Notes: generated by a model from the sequence alone, not told the origin. Shown: positions 26,895 to 36,779, counted from the first letter of the stretch. The stretch: 54,671 bases of DNA from Roseburia hominis (GCF_021531695.1 NZ_JADYUI010000015.1:1-54671), one strand, 5' to 3'. Program-made: numbers and translations.

Positions 26895-29276
26895 TTATTC
26901 AAATTCGGCGATGGTAACACCGGCATCGCCTTCCCCATATTCCCCTAAATGATAAGATTTTACATATTTTAAACGTTTCAGATGTTTGTGCACAGCGGCG
27001 CGCAAAGCACCGGTTCCCTTTCCGTGAACAATACGCACAGAAGGAAGATGTGCAATATAGGCATCGTCTAAATATTTGTCTAATAAGGCAATGGCTTCGT
27101 CTGTTGTTTTCCCAATCAGATTGATTTCGGTAGAAACGGAAGCAGATTTTGACATTTTGATTTTGCCCGAATTTGCTTTTGTGTTCATCTTTTTGCCATT
27201 TATCATGGAAGTTTCATCCGGTAAAAGTACCAAATCCTTTACATTGACCAAAGAGCGGAGAATTCCCATCTGCACATACAAATCTCCTTTGGCATTCGGA
27301 AGCGTATGGACGGTTCCTTTTAGATTCATGCTTAATACTTTGACGCTGTCTCCGATTTTTAGTTTCTTAGGAGCATTGTAATTCGGTTTGGTCTGTTTTT
27401 TCGCATTTGCCATATTCTTTTCAGCATCTGACATTTTGTTTCGAATCTTGCTTCGTTCTTTTTCCATTTCGCTTGGTGCAGTAGTGGAACCGTATTTATT
27501 AAAGTTGCGGATAGAAGTGTCAGCAACTTCTTTTGCTTCTTTTAGGATGGCATAAGCCTGTTCATTTGCTTCGCGTAAAATTTTATCGCGGCTGCTGTCA
27601 AGGCGTTCCTGCTTTTCCTCCAGCTTTTTCTTTAAGGAAGCGATTTCGCTCTTATACTGGTTGATTTCTAACTGTTCTTTTTCGACAGTGCGCCGGCTTT
27701 CTTCTAAGTCAGCAATTAAATCTTCAAAATTCTGCTCACTTGAAGTAATGCGGCTTTTGGCATCTTCGATAATGTCAGAAGTTAGTCCAAGCTTACCGGA
27801 AATGGCAAAAGCATTACTTTTTCCGGGAATACCGATTAAAAGACGGTATGTTGGACTTAAGGTTTCAACATCAAATTCACAACAGGCATTGGTGACGCCG
27901 GGTGTGGACAGTGCAAATACTTTGATTTCACTGTAATGTGTGGTTGCCATTGTGCGGATGCCCCGTTCATGAAGTTTGGATAAAATCGAGATTGCAAGGG
28001 CAGCACCTTCTGTCGGGTCAGTTCCGGCACAAAGCTCATCAAAAAGAACAAGAGAATGCTCCGTCACATGATTTAAAATAGAAATAATATTTGTCATGTG
28101 AGAGGAAAAGGTACTAAGGCTTTGTTCAATACTCTGTTCGTCTCCGATATCTGCAAATACATCATCAAAAATTGCAAGTTCAGAGCGGTCGTTGGCAGGA
28201 ATATGAAGTCCTGCCTGCCCCATTAATGTAAACAGACCGATTGTCTTTAAAGAAACCGTCTTGCCACCGGTGTTCGGACCGGTTACGATAAGAAGGTCAT
28301 AATCTTCTCCTAAAATAATGTCAATCGGGACAACTTTATGCTTATTTAAAAGCGGATGACGTCCCTTTCGGATATGAATGTAGCCACGTTCGTTAAAGAT
28401 TGGAGCAGTTCCATTGTAACTTCTCGCGAGGGATGCTTTGGCAAAAATAAAATCAAGCTCTGTCAAAATCTGATAATTTCTTCGGATTTCCGGAATGGAT
28501 TCAGCGGCAAGATTGCTTAAATTTGAAAGAATGACAGCGATTTCCTCCTGCTCTTTTAAGTATAGTTCTTTTAATTCGTTATTTAAATTTACAACAGCCA
28601 TCGGTTCAATGAAAAGTGTGGAACCGGTCGAAGACTGGTCATGTACCATGCCGGGTACCTGATTTTTATATTCTGCTTTGACCGGAAGACAGTAGCGTCC
28701 GTTTCGCATGGTAATTACACCATCCTGTAAGCTGTTTCGGATGTTCGTGTTGTTTAGCATTGCAGTCATCTGTGTATGCACCCGGTCATTCATGCCATGA
28801 ATGTTTCTTCGGATATTTTTTAAATTTGCAGAAGCATCATCTGCAATTTCATCTTCCGATATAATACAACGTTTGATTTCATCGGAAAGCGGTGTTAAAG
28901 GCTCGATTTCATCAAATAAAGGATCTAAGGAGTCCTTTGGAGCATCCTCTTTTCCCCGGGAGAAAGCTTTGATACGTTTGGCAGCTTCCAATAAGGAACA
29001 GAGTGAGAGAAGTTCACTGATACCGAGCGTGCCGCCAATTTCCAGGCGTTTTAAAGAAGCCTCGACATCATGGATGCCGGAAAAGGAAATGCTTCCTTTT
29101 TGAAAAAGGCGTGTCAGTGCGTCCGCGGTCTGTTGTTGATTTTTTTCAATCACAGCCTTATCAGTGGAAGGTTTTAAATTGCGGCAGAGTTCTTTGGCTT
29201 TCCCGGAAGAAGCCTGTTCTGTCAGCAGGTCAATTATCTTATTATATTCTAAAGTTCTTAATGCTTTTTCGTTCAT
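26895..29276 (-). CDS. mutS2: MutS2 (ribosome-collision/Smr ATPase)
   Basis: The 793-residue protein has a MutS-like core and clamp, Walker A TGPNTGGKTVSLKTIGL (about residue 330), Walker B LFDELCAGTDPTEGAALA, and a coiled-coil region (about 510-620). A C-terminal Smr domain carries VRIVHGKGTGALR near residue 760. It lacks the mismatch-recognition domain of MutS. In Bacillus subtilis, MutS2 acts on collided ribosomes and feeds ribosome-associated quality control; the same role is inferred here. A TTG at 29291 is in frame, but the ATG at 29276 has GGAG nine bases upstream and gives the family-like MNEKALRTLEYNKI. Confidence 0.94.
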   Translation of the reverse strand: MNEKALRTLEYNKIIDLLTEQASSGKAKELCRNLKPSTDKAVIEKNQQQTADALTRLFQKGSISFSGIHDVEASLKRLEIGGTLGISELLSLCSLLEAAKRIKAFSRGKEDAPKDSLDPLFDEIEPLTPLSDEIKRCIISEDEIADDASANLKNIRRNIHGMNDRVHTQMTAMLNNTNIRNSLQDGVITMRNGRYCLPVKAEYKNQVPGMVHDQSSTGSTLFIEPMAVVNLNNELKELYLKEQEEIAVILSNLSNLAAESIPEIRRNYQILTELDFIFAKASLARSYNGTAPIFNERGYIHIRKGRHPLLNKHKVVPIDIILGEDYDLLIVTGPNTGGKTVSLKTIGLFTLMGQAGLHIPANDRSELAIFDDVFADIGDEQSIEQSLSTFSSHMTNIISILNHVTEHSLVLFDELCAGTDPTEGAALAISILSKLHERGIRTMATTHYSEIKVFALSTPGVTNACCEFDVETLSPTYRLLIGIPGKSNAFAISGKLGLTSDIIEDAKSRITSSEQNFEDLIADLEESRRTVEKEQLEINQYKSEIASLKKKLEEKQERLDSSRDKILREANEQAYAILKEAKEVADTSIRNFNKYGSTTAPSEMEKERSKIRNKMSDAEKNMANAKKQTKPNYNAPKKLKIGDSVKVLSMNLKGTVHTLPNAKGDLYVQMGILRSLVNVKDLVLLPDETSMINGKKMNTKANSGKIKMSKSASVSTEINLIGKTTDEAIALLDKYLDDAYIAHLPSVRIVHGKGTGALRAAVHKHLKRLKYVKSYHLGEYGEGDAGVTIAEFE

Positions 29277-29314
29277 AATTAAATTCTCCAAATGTTACAA
29301 TCTTTTCTTTCTTT

Positions 29315-29343
29315 AGTATACCCCATGAAAAGCAAAAGCGCAA
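29315..29343 (-). promoter_or_regulatory. Promoter of the mutS2 operon
   Basis: On the minus strand, TTGCGC (29338-29343) and TATACT (29315-29320) are 17 bp apart, about 40 bp before the mutS2 ATG. Confidence 0.6.
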
Positions 29344-29381
29344 AATAAATGTTAAGAAAGCCTGCGCAAGCCTTAAAATAG

Positions 29382-29410
29382 TTGCAACTCCCCCAAAATA
29401 GACGTATAAT
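29382..29410 (+). promoter_or_regulatory. Promoter of the HtrA-like gene
   Basis: TTGCAA (29382-29387) and perfect TATAAT (29405-29410) are 17 bp apart, 31 bp before the ATG at 29442. It diverges from the mutS2 promoter. Confidence 0.75.
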
Positions 29411-29441
29411 GTGGAATAGACATGTGGAAATGAGGTTTAAT

Positions 29442-30737
29442 ATGCCAGAGAGAAAAGAAGACGAGTTTGCTTTTATTAAGGAAAAAATTAAAGACAAGCC
29501 GTTGAATAAGCGACGGTTATTAAAGTTTGCAGTAATCATGATACCATTTGCGGTAGCATTTGGTTTGATTGCGTGCTTTGTCATGACACTTGTACAGCCT
29601 CATATGCAGAATTTGCTGTATCCAAAGAAAGAGTCTGCTGTAATGATTCCGAGAGATGAATTAGAGACAGAAACGGAGAAATTGGAAGAGGAGACAGAGA
29701 AAGAGGCGGAAAAAGAGACAGAGACAGCGGCTCCGGTCTATAATATAACAGAGAAGCAGGAGTTAGAAGTTACGGATTATCAGCAGCTTCAGAATAAAAT
29801 TTATGCAATCGGGCAGGAAGCAAACAGATCCATTGTTACTGTAACCGGTTTAAAGAGTGGTACGGACTGGCTGCATGCTTCTTATGAAAGTACTGCGGAG
29901 GCAAGCGGAATCATTATTGCCAATAATGGGCAGGATCTGCTTATTTTGACGGAGAAAAAAATCATTGCGGATGCACAGGATATCCATGTGACATTTGTAG
30001 ATGGTGCATTGGCAAAAGCTTCCATGCGGCAGTATGACGGGAATACAGGAATCGCAGTTTTAAGTGTTGCATTGTCGGAATTATCCGATTCTACATTGGC
30101 AGCAGTTAAGACAGCAGTGCTTGGAAATTCTTATCTGGTGAAAGCGGGAAATGTAGTGCTTGCAATTGGAAGTCCGCTTGGAACGAACTTTTCCATTACA
30201 GCCGGAGATGTTACTGCAACAACAAACAGTATATCGACCTTAGATGCAACATATCATGTTCTCAATACCGATATTGTTGGTAACAGCAGCGGAAGTGGCG
30301 TATTGATCAATTTAAATGGTGAAGTTGTTGGTTTTATTATGCAGAGTTTTGGCAGGGATGAAAGTCAGAATACTTTAACAGCAGTGTCGGTTTCTGAGCT
30401 GAAAGGTGTGATAGAAAGGATTTCAAATAATCAGCAGATTCCGTATCTTGGAGCAACACTTAATACAGTAACGCAAGAGATGGAGGAAGCATTTGATCTG
30501 CCTAAGGGCGTTTATGTCAAATCGGTAGAGATGGATTCTCCTGCGATGAGTGCAGGTCTGCAGAGTGGGGATATCATTGTTGCCATGCAGGGAACAGAGA
30601 TTACGGAAGTATCAGATTATACAGAAAAGCTGATGTCACTTATGCCGGGTGATTCCATCAATATTACAATCAAACGCCAGGGGACAGATGGATATACCAG
30701 GATTACCTGTACGGCAATCGCAGGAGTGCTTGAATAA
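29442..30737 (+). CDS. HtrA/DegP-like membrane protein with PDZ domain, probably a pseudoprotease
   Basis: The 431-residue protein has a cytoplasmic N-terminus, one membrane helix (about residues 28-50), a Glu/Thr-rich extracellular linker, a trypsin-like S1C domain (about 110-325) and a C-terminal PDZ domain (about 340-425, with GVYVKSVEMDSPAMSAGLQS). The fold landmarks of HtrA are recognisable but the catalytic residues are not. ILTNNHVV of active enzymes reads ILTEKKII (Lys173 for His), TDLAVL reads TGIAVL (Gly203 for Asp), and GNSGGPL reads GNSSGSGVL, where the Ser is displaced or lost. It probably binds rather than cuts proteins. The ATG follows GAGG by six bases; an earlier in-frame start at 29382 would overlap the promoter. 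Confidence 0.85.
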   Translation: MPERKEDEFAFIKEKIKDKPLNKRRLLKFAVIMIPFAVAFGLIACFVMTLVQPHMQNLLYPKKESAVMIPRDELETETEKLEEETEKEAEKETETAAPVYNITEKQELEVTDYQQLQNKIYAIGQEANRSIVTVTGLKSGTDWLHASYESTAEASGIIIANNGQDLLILTEKKIIADAQDIHVTFVDGALAKASMRQYDGNTGIAVLSVALSELSDSTLAAVKTAVLGNSYLVKAGNVVLAIGSPLGTNFSITAGDVTATTNSISTLDATYHVLNTDIVGNSSGSGVLINLNGEVVGFIMQSFGRDESQNTLTAVSVSELKGVIERISNNQQIPYLGATLNTVTQEMEEAFDLPKGVYVKSVEMDSPAMSAGLQSGDIIVAMQGTEITEVSDYTEKLMSLMPGDSINITIKRQGTDGYTRITCTAIAGVLE

Positions 30738-30758
30738 ACAGAATAGAAAGGAAACAAC

Positions 30759-31706
30759 ATGAAATATATTGAAACATTGCGTGAGGGAGAACGCATTAAT
30801 GAAATTTATCTTTGCAAACATAAACAGTCAGCTGTAACAAAGAACGGAAAACCCTATGAATCTGTTACGTTACAGGATAAGACAGGAATCTTAGATGCAA
30901 AAATCTGGGATCCGGGGTCACAGGGAATTGATGATTTTGACAGTCTTGATTATATTAATGTTGTTGGAGATATTACGAGCTTTCAGGGAGCGCTGCAGCT
31001 TAATATCAAGCGTGTACGCGTGGTACAGCCGGGAGAATATGAACCGGCTGACTATCTTCCGACAAGTGAGAAAGATGTAGATGAAATGTATGCAGAGCTT
31101 ACTGATTATATTGCAGAAATGGAGAATCCGTATTTGAAGAAGCTTTTAGCAAGCTTTTTTGTGGAGGATGCAGATTTTGAAAAACGTTTCAAGTTTCATT
31201 CAGCAGCAAAAAGCGTGCATCATGGGTTTGTCGGCGGTTTGCTGGAGCATACGTTAGGTGTAACAAAGCTTTGTGACTTTTTTGCACAGTCTTATCCGAT
31301 TTTAAATAAAGACTTACTGGTGTCAGCAGCAATGTTTCATGATATCGGAAAGTTATCTGAGCTTTCTGCATTTCCGGAAAATGATTATACGGATGAAGGA
31401 CAGCTTCTTGGTCATATTATGATTGGTGCAGAAATGATTGGAGACAGAATCAAAACAATACCGGATTTTCCGGTGAAGCTCGCCAATGAATTAAAGCATT
31501 GTATTTTGGCACATCATGGAGAATTGGAATTTGGTTCTCCGAAAAAACCTGCGATTGTGGAAGCGGTGGCATTAAGCTTTGCGGATAATCTGGATGCGAA
31601 GATGGAAACAATGAAAGAAGCTTTTTCCAAGGTGCCGGAAGGTAATACGCAGTGGCTTGGATTTAACCGGTTGTTTGATTCTAATATTCGTAAGACCAGT
31701 ATATAG
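30759..31706 (+). CDS. yhaM: YhaM-family 3'-5' exoribonuclease (OB fold + HD)
   Basis: The 315-residue protein has an N-terminal OB-fold nucleic-acid-binding domain (about residues 10-90, with SVTLQDKTGILDAKIWD). An HD domain follows, with HHGFVGGLLEHTLGV and the metal-binding FHDIGKL (about residue 193), then LAHHGELEFGSP. This matches YhaM, a Mn-dependent 3'-5' exonuclease of Gram-positive bacteria involved in RNA turnover. It lies 21 bp after the HtrA-like gene and 21 bp before the rRNA methyltransferase gene, suggesting one transcript. Confidence 0.92.
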   Translation: MKYIETLREGERINEIYLCKHKQSAVTKNGKPYESVTLQDKTGILDAKIWDPGSQGIDDFDSLDYINVVGDITSFQGALQLNIKRVRVVQPGEYEPADYLPTSEKDVDEMYAELTDYIAEMENPYLKKLLASFFVEDADFEKRFKFHSAAKSVHHGFVGGLLEHTLGVTKLCDFFAQSYPILNKDLLVSAAMFHDIGKLSELSAFPENDYTDEGQLLGHIMIGAEMIGDRIKTIPDFPVKLANELKHCILAHHGELEFGSPKKPAIVEAVALSFADNLDAKMETMKEAFSKVPEGNTQWLGFNRLFDSNIRKTSI

Positions 31707-31727
31707 GAAATAGCAAGGAAAAGACGT

Positions 31728-33110
31728 ATGGAAAAAAGTATTCCAAAGAAGGATGATATATTAGAACTTACGATAGAAGACATGGGCGTAGATGGAGAGG
31801 GAATCGGAAAATACGCCGGTGTCACTTTGTTTGTAAAGGATGCATTAATCGGTGATGTCGTTCGTGTTAAAGTCATGAAGATGAAAAAGAGTTATGGCTA
31901 TGCGAGATTGATGGAGATTTTGTCACCTTCTGCATTTCGGGTAGAACCAAAGTGCAGTCAGCATAAGGCTTGTGGTGGCTGTCAGATTCAGGCACTGGAT
32001 TATCAAAAGCAGCTTATATTCAAAGAGAATAAGGTAAAAAATAATCTGATTCGGATTGGTGGTTTTAAGGAGATAGAAGTAGAGCCGATTCTTGGCATGG
32101 AAAATCCTTATTTTTACCGGAATAAGGCACAGTTTCCGATCGGCAGGGACAAAGAGGGAAAGCTCAGAGCCGGTTTTTTTGCGGCAAGGACACATAGTCT
32201 TATCCCGATTGAACGCTGTTATCTTGGCATAGATGTCAATGGTGAAATATTAAAGCGTATTCTGGCAGTTATGGAGCAGTTTCATATTGAGCCATATGAC
32301 GAAAAATCACATACCGGTCTGGTGCGTCATGTTTTGATTCGTTATGGATTTACGACCAAAGAAATTATGGTCTGCCTTGTTATCAATGGGAAAAAAATAC
32401 CGGCGGAACAAGAGATTGTGAATTCTTTAACAGACATTGAAGGAATGACCAGTATTTCCGTGAACAGTAATGAAGAAAAGACCAATGTGATTCTTGGAAA
32501 AAGAACAAGAACCATTTGGGGGCAGGATTATATTACAGATTATATTGGTGATGTGAAATATCAGATTTCGCCACAATCCTTTTATCAGGTAAATCCGGTA
32601 CAGACAAAGGTGTTGTACGAAAAAGCAATGGAATATGCAGGACTTACCGGAGAGGAGACAGTCTGGGACTTATATTGCGGAATCGGAACGATTTCTTTAT
32701 TTCTTGCAAAAAAAGCAAAGAAAGTGTATGGTGTGGAAATTGTACCGCAGGCAATTGAAGACGCAAAAAGAAATGCCAAGATAAATGGAATTACCAATGC
32801 AGAATTTTTTGTCGGAAAAGCAGAAGAAGTATATCCACAATATGTAAAAGCCCATAAAGAGGCGGCAGGTGCAGAGGTTATTGTAGTAGATCCACCAAGA
32901 AAAGGCTGCGAGGAAAGTCTGCTTGCAACAATGGTTTCCATGAAACCAGAGCGTATTGTATATGTGAGCTGTGATTCCGCAACACTTGCGAGAGATCTGA
33001 AATATTTATGCGAAAATGGATATGATTTAAATAGAGTGCAGCCGGTAGATCAGTTCTGCCATACAACACATGTGGAGACAGTCTGTCTGCTGTCGGCAGC
33101 CGGAAAATAA
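31728..33110 (+). CDS. rlmD: 23S rRNA (uracil-5-)-methyltransferase RlmD/RlmCD
   Basis: This SAM-dependent m5U methyltransferase of the RumA/TrmA family has 460 residues. An N-terminal TRAM domain (about 5-65) is followed by a four-cysteine [4Fe-4S] site (CSQHKACGGC plus a downstream Cys in ERCYLGI). The Rossmann domain has WDLYCGIGTISLFLAK, DPPRKGCEES and the catalytic-Cys motif YVSCDSATLARDLKYL. In Bacillus a single enzyme of this type modifies U747 and U1939; which sites are used here cannot be told. It is part of the htrA-like-yhaM-rlmD run. Confidence 0.93.
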   Translation: MEKSIPKKDDILELTIEDMGVDGEGIGKYAGVTLFVKDALIGDVVRVKVMKMKKSYGYARLMEILSPSAFRVEPKCSQHKACGGCQIQALDYQKQLIFKENKVKNNLIRIGGFKEIEVEPILGMENPYFYRNKAQFPIGRDKEGKLRAGFFAARTHSLIPIERCYLGIDVNGEILKRILAVMEQFHIEPYDEKSHTGLVRHVLIRYGFTTKEIMVCLVINGKKIPAEQEIVNSLTDIEGMTSISVNSNEEKTNVILGKRTRTIWGQDYITDYIGDVKYQISPQSFYQVNPVQTKVLYEKAMEYAGLTGEETVWDLYCGIGTISLFLAKKAKKVYGVEIVPQAIEDAKRNAKINGITNAEFFVGKAEEVYPQYVKAHKEAAGAEVIVVDPPRKGCEESLLATMVSMKPERIVYVSCDSATLARDLKYLCENGYDLNRVQPVDQFCHTTHVETVCLLSAAGK

Positions 33111-33167
33111 AGGTTTGCAATAGAGAGTTATTTGGGGATGAAATAAGGAAAGAGGAGCAGTAACTAC

Positions 33168-35120
33168 ATGAAAGAAAGATTGAAATCAAGGTGGCTGTAC
33201 CTGCTGCTGTTGACGGTATTTTGGGTATTTATTGTAATTACGAATGATCCGTTTGATTTAAAAGAAGGTACCAATAAAGTCGAAAATGTAAGCGCGGGCG
33301 ATGATATTGTTGCAGCACCCATTACACAGGATACTGTAATTGAACAGACGCTTACCGTAGAACACGATGATTTGCAGGGATTTTCTGTTATGTTTGGTAC
33401 GAGCGGACAGACCAGAAGGGGACATTCCCATATTCAGGTAACAGATGAAACAGATGGAACCGTTATTTATGACCAGGATGTACGAAATTATAATCTGATT
33501 GACAATGCTTACTATTCGTTTCGAATAGATAAGCAGAAAGAATCGGCAGGAAAAACCTATCGTATTACCGTAACAGGGATTGATATCCCGGAGGGAAAGG
33601 AAATAGCCTGTTATGCGGGGATTCCATATTCTGATGATATGGAGTCTGTTGTTGTTGATGGAAAAAGGGTAGAAGGAAGAGTTCTTCTTTGTTCTTATTA
33701 TCATGCCATAGATAGCATGATTCTGGTAAAATTATGTATTACGATTTTGATTTTACTTGCATCCTATTTATTTGTCCTGTTTTTTGACGGGGCAGATGAA
33801 AAGAGTTTTTTGCTTTTTAGTGTGACCATTGGATTTTGGGCGATTATTTTAAATCCATTCTGTCATGTATATGATGAATCAACACATTTTTTCCGTTCTT
33901 ATGCGATAAGTACCGGTGATTTTTTTGATTCCTCAAATGAAGAAGGGCAGATAGGGGCTTATGTTGCGGATAATTATAATGACTTTGTGGGTTCAAGACT
34001 TAATATAAAGAATTATATGTTAAATCAGGAACACTATAATCAGAGTTTTAGTGAGACAAATCAGTTTACGGAAAATCCATATATGTCTTCCGTAATTCCA
34101 CTGCAGCACATGGTGGGAGCAATCGGTATTTTTGTTGGAAATCTGTTTCATATGAGTGCAGTTATGGTGATTCTTCTCGGAAGACTCTGCGATTATGTTT
34201 TTTACAGTGTATTTTGTTATCTGGCAATCAAGAATATGAAATATTATAAAACACTGTTTTTTGCAGTTGCCACATTGCCACTTGGACTTTGGCTGGCAGG
34301 ATCTTTTTCACTTGATCCGATTTTAATTTCCACGAGTCTGTTGTGTTTGTCCATTTGTTTCAAATATTATTTTGACAGAAATTCAGATGTTATGGTATCA
34401 AAAGCAGATATGGTGCTTTTACTGGGATGTGGACTTTCGATTGCGTCCGTTAAATATTTTGTCTATGCACCGGTTTTATTATTTTTCTTTTTGATTCCAA
34501 AGAAAAAATTCAAAAAGAAAACGTATGTTGGAATGATTATTGCTGCAATTCTTATCGTGGTAGCAATGGGAGCAATTCAGCTTTATCTATTGAAGACAAT
34601 TCCGTTTGAAGAGGACCGGAATTTTGATGTAAATGTTGTCGCACAGATAAAATGGGTGTTTACACATATCATAGATGCAGCCGGAGTCTTTTTAAAATAT
34701 TTTGTGGATACCTATATGGTCTATCCGGCAGAATTTAATGCCCCTTATATTGCGAATGGTATTTCTAAAATACTTGGAGTGCTTTTATGCTTTTGCCCAT
34801 TTATGGAGCAGAAACGTTATCACTTTCCGTCAGAGAAAGAAAAGAAACGATTTACTGTTTTTACAGCAGGTATTTTTGTAATTGTATCATTCCTTGTACT
34901 GGCATCCTTATATGCAGGATTTTCGAGTGTGGGAGACAAGGCACTGCTCGGAGTACAGCCGCGTTATCTGTTACCGATTATTATTTTATTTATGCTTAGT
35001 CTGTCAAATATCAATGTAGAAAATAAAATAAAAAATTACGATAAAAAACTGGCGTTTGTGATTGCATTAAATACCTGCGAGATGCTTTCCGGACTTATGG
35101 TTAGTGCATTTTATGGCTAA
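33168..35120 (+). CDS. DUF2142-family polytopic membrane protein
   Basis: The 650-residue protein has an N-terminal signal/TM segment (about residues 8-24), a large extracellular beta-rich domain (about 40-185) and then about ten membrane helices. The motif NPFCHVYDESTHFFRSYAIS (about 228-247) fits the P..DE..HF.R.Y signature of DUF2142, a family of GT-C-like integral membrane proteins often tied to surface polysaccharide or glycolipid genes. The GVQPRYLLP motif near the C-terminus is also typical. The substrate is unknown. AAAGAGGAG lies upstream of the ATG. The stop codon's last base is the first base of the palindromic element that follows. Confidence 0.8.
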   Translation: MKERLKSRWLYLLLLTVFWVFIVITNDPFDLKEGTNKVENVSAGDDIVAAPITQDTVIEQTLTVEHDDLQGFSVMFGTSGQTRRGHSHIQVTDETDGTVIYDQDVRNYNLIDNAYYSFRIDKQKESAGKTYRITVTGIDIPEGKEIACYAGIPYSDDMESVVVDGKRVEGRVLLCSYYHAIDSMILVKLCITILILLASYLFVLFFDGADEKSFLLFSVTIGFWAIILNPFCHVYDESTHFFRSYAISTGDFFDSSNEEGQIGAYVADNYNDFVGSRLNIKNYMLNQEHYNQSFSETNQFTENPYMSSVIPLQHMVGAIGIFVGNLFHMSAVMVILLGRLCDYVFYSVFCYLAIKNMKYYKTLFFAVATLPLGLWLAGSFSLDPILISTSLLCLSICFKYYFDRNSDVMVSKADMVLLLGCGLSIASVKYFVYAPVLLFFFLIPKKKFKKKTYVGMIIAAILIVVAMGAIQLYLLKTIPFEEDRNFDVNVVAQIKWVFTHIIDAAGVFLKYFVDTYMVYPAEFNAPYIANGISKILGVLLCFCPFMEQKRYHFPSEKEKKRFTVFTAGIFVIVSFLVLASLYAGFSSVGDKALLGVQPRYLLPIIILFMLSLSNINVENKIKNYDKKLAFVIALNTCEMLSGLMVSAFYG

Positions 35121-35226
35121 ACCCGAATTATTCACAGCCTCAGACAAAAGCTGCGAAGCAGCGACAGATACGCTGGCGTAGCTGGTCTGTGGCTTGTCTG
35201 TGTGGTGGCTGTGAATAATTCGGGTT
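35120..35226. repeat. Palindromic element, short copy (107 bp)
   Basis: Perfect 20-bp terminal inverted repeats AACCCGAATTATTCACAGCC (35120-35139, and its complement at 35207-35226) enclose a 67-bp core with its own hairpins (AGCTGCGAAGCAGC; ACGCTGGCGT). Bases 35133-35221 match 19111-19199 in inverse orientation with two differences. It begins inside the stop codon of the DUF2142 gene, and no transposase is present. The rest of the gap to proS holds only a weak extended -10 (TGATATGAT, ending 35285). Confidence 0.9.
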
Positions 35227-35339
35227 AAAGAATCAAGAAAAGCAAAGAGGTTGGCATAGAAAAGTTAAAATTTTTGTGATATGATAAAAAATACATGAGA
35301 AAGTAACCCCATCAGGGCAGAGTTAAGGAGATACAAAAA

Positions 35340-36779
35340 ATGGCTAAGGACAAGAAACTTGTAGAAGCAATTACCTCAATGGAAGAGGATTTTGCACAAT
35401 GGTATACAGATGTAGTAAAAAAAGCGGAGCTTATGGACTATTCTTCAGCAAAGGGCTTTATGATTTTTAAACCGGCCGGTTATGCAATCTGGGAGAATAT
35501 CCAGCATGAACTGGATCGAAGATTTAAAGAAACCGGTGTAGAGAATGTTTATATGCCGATGTTCATTCCGGAAAGTCTTTTGGAAAAGGAAAAAGACCAT
35601 GTAGAAGGATTTGCACCGGAAGTAGCATGGGTGACACAGGGAGGATTAAATGAACTGCAGGAACGTTTTTGTGTAAGACCGACTTCCGAGACTTTGTTCT
35701 GCGATTTTTATAAAAACGATATCCAGTCTTATCGTGATTTGCCGAAAGTATATAATCAGTGGTGTTCTGTTGTAAGATGGGAAAAGGAAACCAGACCATT
35801 TCTTCGTTCAAGGGAATTTTTATGGCAGGAAGGTCATACGGCACATGCAACGGCAGAGGAAGCAGAGGAAAGAACGATTCAGATGTTGAATCTGTATGCG
35901 GATTTCTGTGAGGAAGTTCTGGCAATGCCTGTTGTTCGTGGACAGAAAACAGAGAAAGAAAAATTTGCCGGCGCAAAGGCAACTTATACGATTGAAGCTT
36001 TAATGCATGATGGAAAAGCACTGCAGTCCGGAACGAGCCACAATTTTGGAGATGGATTTGCAAAAGCATTTGGTATTCAGTATACAGACAAAGATAATAC
36101 CTTAAAATATGTACATCAGACTTCATGGGGAATGACAACGCGTTTGATTGGTGCCATTATTATGGTACATGGTGATGATTCTGGATTGGTACTGCCGCCG
36201 AGAATTGCACCGGTTCAGGCAATGGTTATTCCAATCCGTCAGGATGCCGATGGTGTACTTGCTAAAGCGAACGAAGTAAGAGAGCGTATAGGAAAGGTTT
36301 GTCGTGCAAAATTAGATGATTCTGATAAGAGTCCGGGCTGGAAGTTTTCTGAACAGGAAATGCGCGGTATTCCGGTTCGTATTGAACTTGGACCGAAAGA
36401 TATAGAAGCCGGAAAATGTGTGGTAGTACGTCGTGATACCAGAGAAAAGATAGAAGTTTCTTTGGATGAGCTTGAGACAAAGATACCGGAAATTTTAGAG
36501 ACTATTCAGAAAGATATGTTTGAACGTGCGAAAAAGCATCGTGATGCACATATTTTTGATGCACATAATTATGATGAACTTAAGGATATCGCAGAGAATA
36601 AGCCTGGATTCATTCGTGCAATGTGGTGCGAAGATCAGGCATGTGAGGATAAGATAAAAGAAGATTTGGCAGTGACATCACGTTGTATGCCATTCAATGA
36701 TCAGGAAAAGATCTCAGATGTATGTGTATGCTGTGGGAAGCCTGCACACAAATTAGTATATTGGGGAAAAGCGTACTAA
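35340..36779 (+). CDS. proS: Prolyl-tRNA synthetase, short archaeal/eukaryotic type
   Basis: The enzyme charges tRNA-Pro with proline. The 479-residue sequence is the class II type without the bacterial insertion editing domain. Motif 2 region [26 protein letters not shown] and motif 3 [11 protein letters not shown] are clear, the anticodon-binding domain follows, and a C-terminal Cys-rich zinc-like domain ([16 protein letters not shown]) ends in Tyr as in archaeal enzymes. This type occurs in many Clostridia. I see no T-box leader in the upstream gap, where the palindromic repeat lies instead. AAGGAG precedes the ATG. Confidence 0.96.
   Translation: MAKDKKLVEAITSMEEDFAQWYTDVVKKAELMDYSSAKGFMIFKPAGYAIWENIQHELDRRFKETGVENVYMPMFIPESLLEKEKDHVEGFAPEVAWVTQGGLNELQERFCVRPTSETLFCDFYKNDIQSYRDLPKVYNQWCSVVRWEKETRPFLRSREFLWQEGHTAHATAEEAEERTIQMLNLYADFCEEVLAMPVVRGQKTEKEKFAGAKATYTIEALMHDGKALQSGTSHNFGDGFAKAFGIQYTDKDNTLKYVHQTSWGMTTRLIGAIIMVHGDDSGLVLPPRIAPVQAMVIPIRQDADGVLAKANEVRERIGKVCRAKLDDSDKSPGWKFSEQEMRGIPVRIELGPKDIEAGKCVVVRRDTREKIEVSLDELETKIPEILETIQKDMFERAKKHRDAHIFDAHNYDELKDIAENKPGFIRAMWCEDQACEDKIKEDLAVTSRCMPFNDQEKISDVCVCCGKPAHKLVYWGKAY

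Noticed and set aside
35227-35339. T-box leader before proS
   Set aside because: No T-box core sequence and no long leader; the gap is occupied mainly by the palindromic element.
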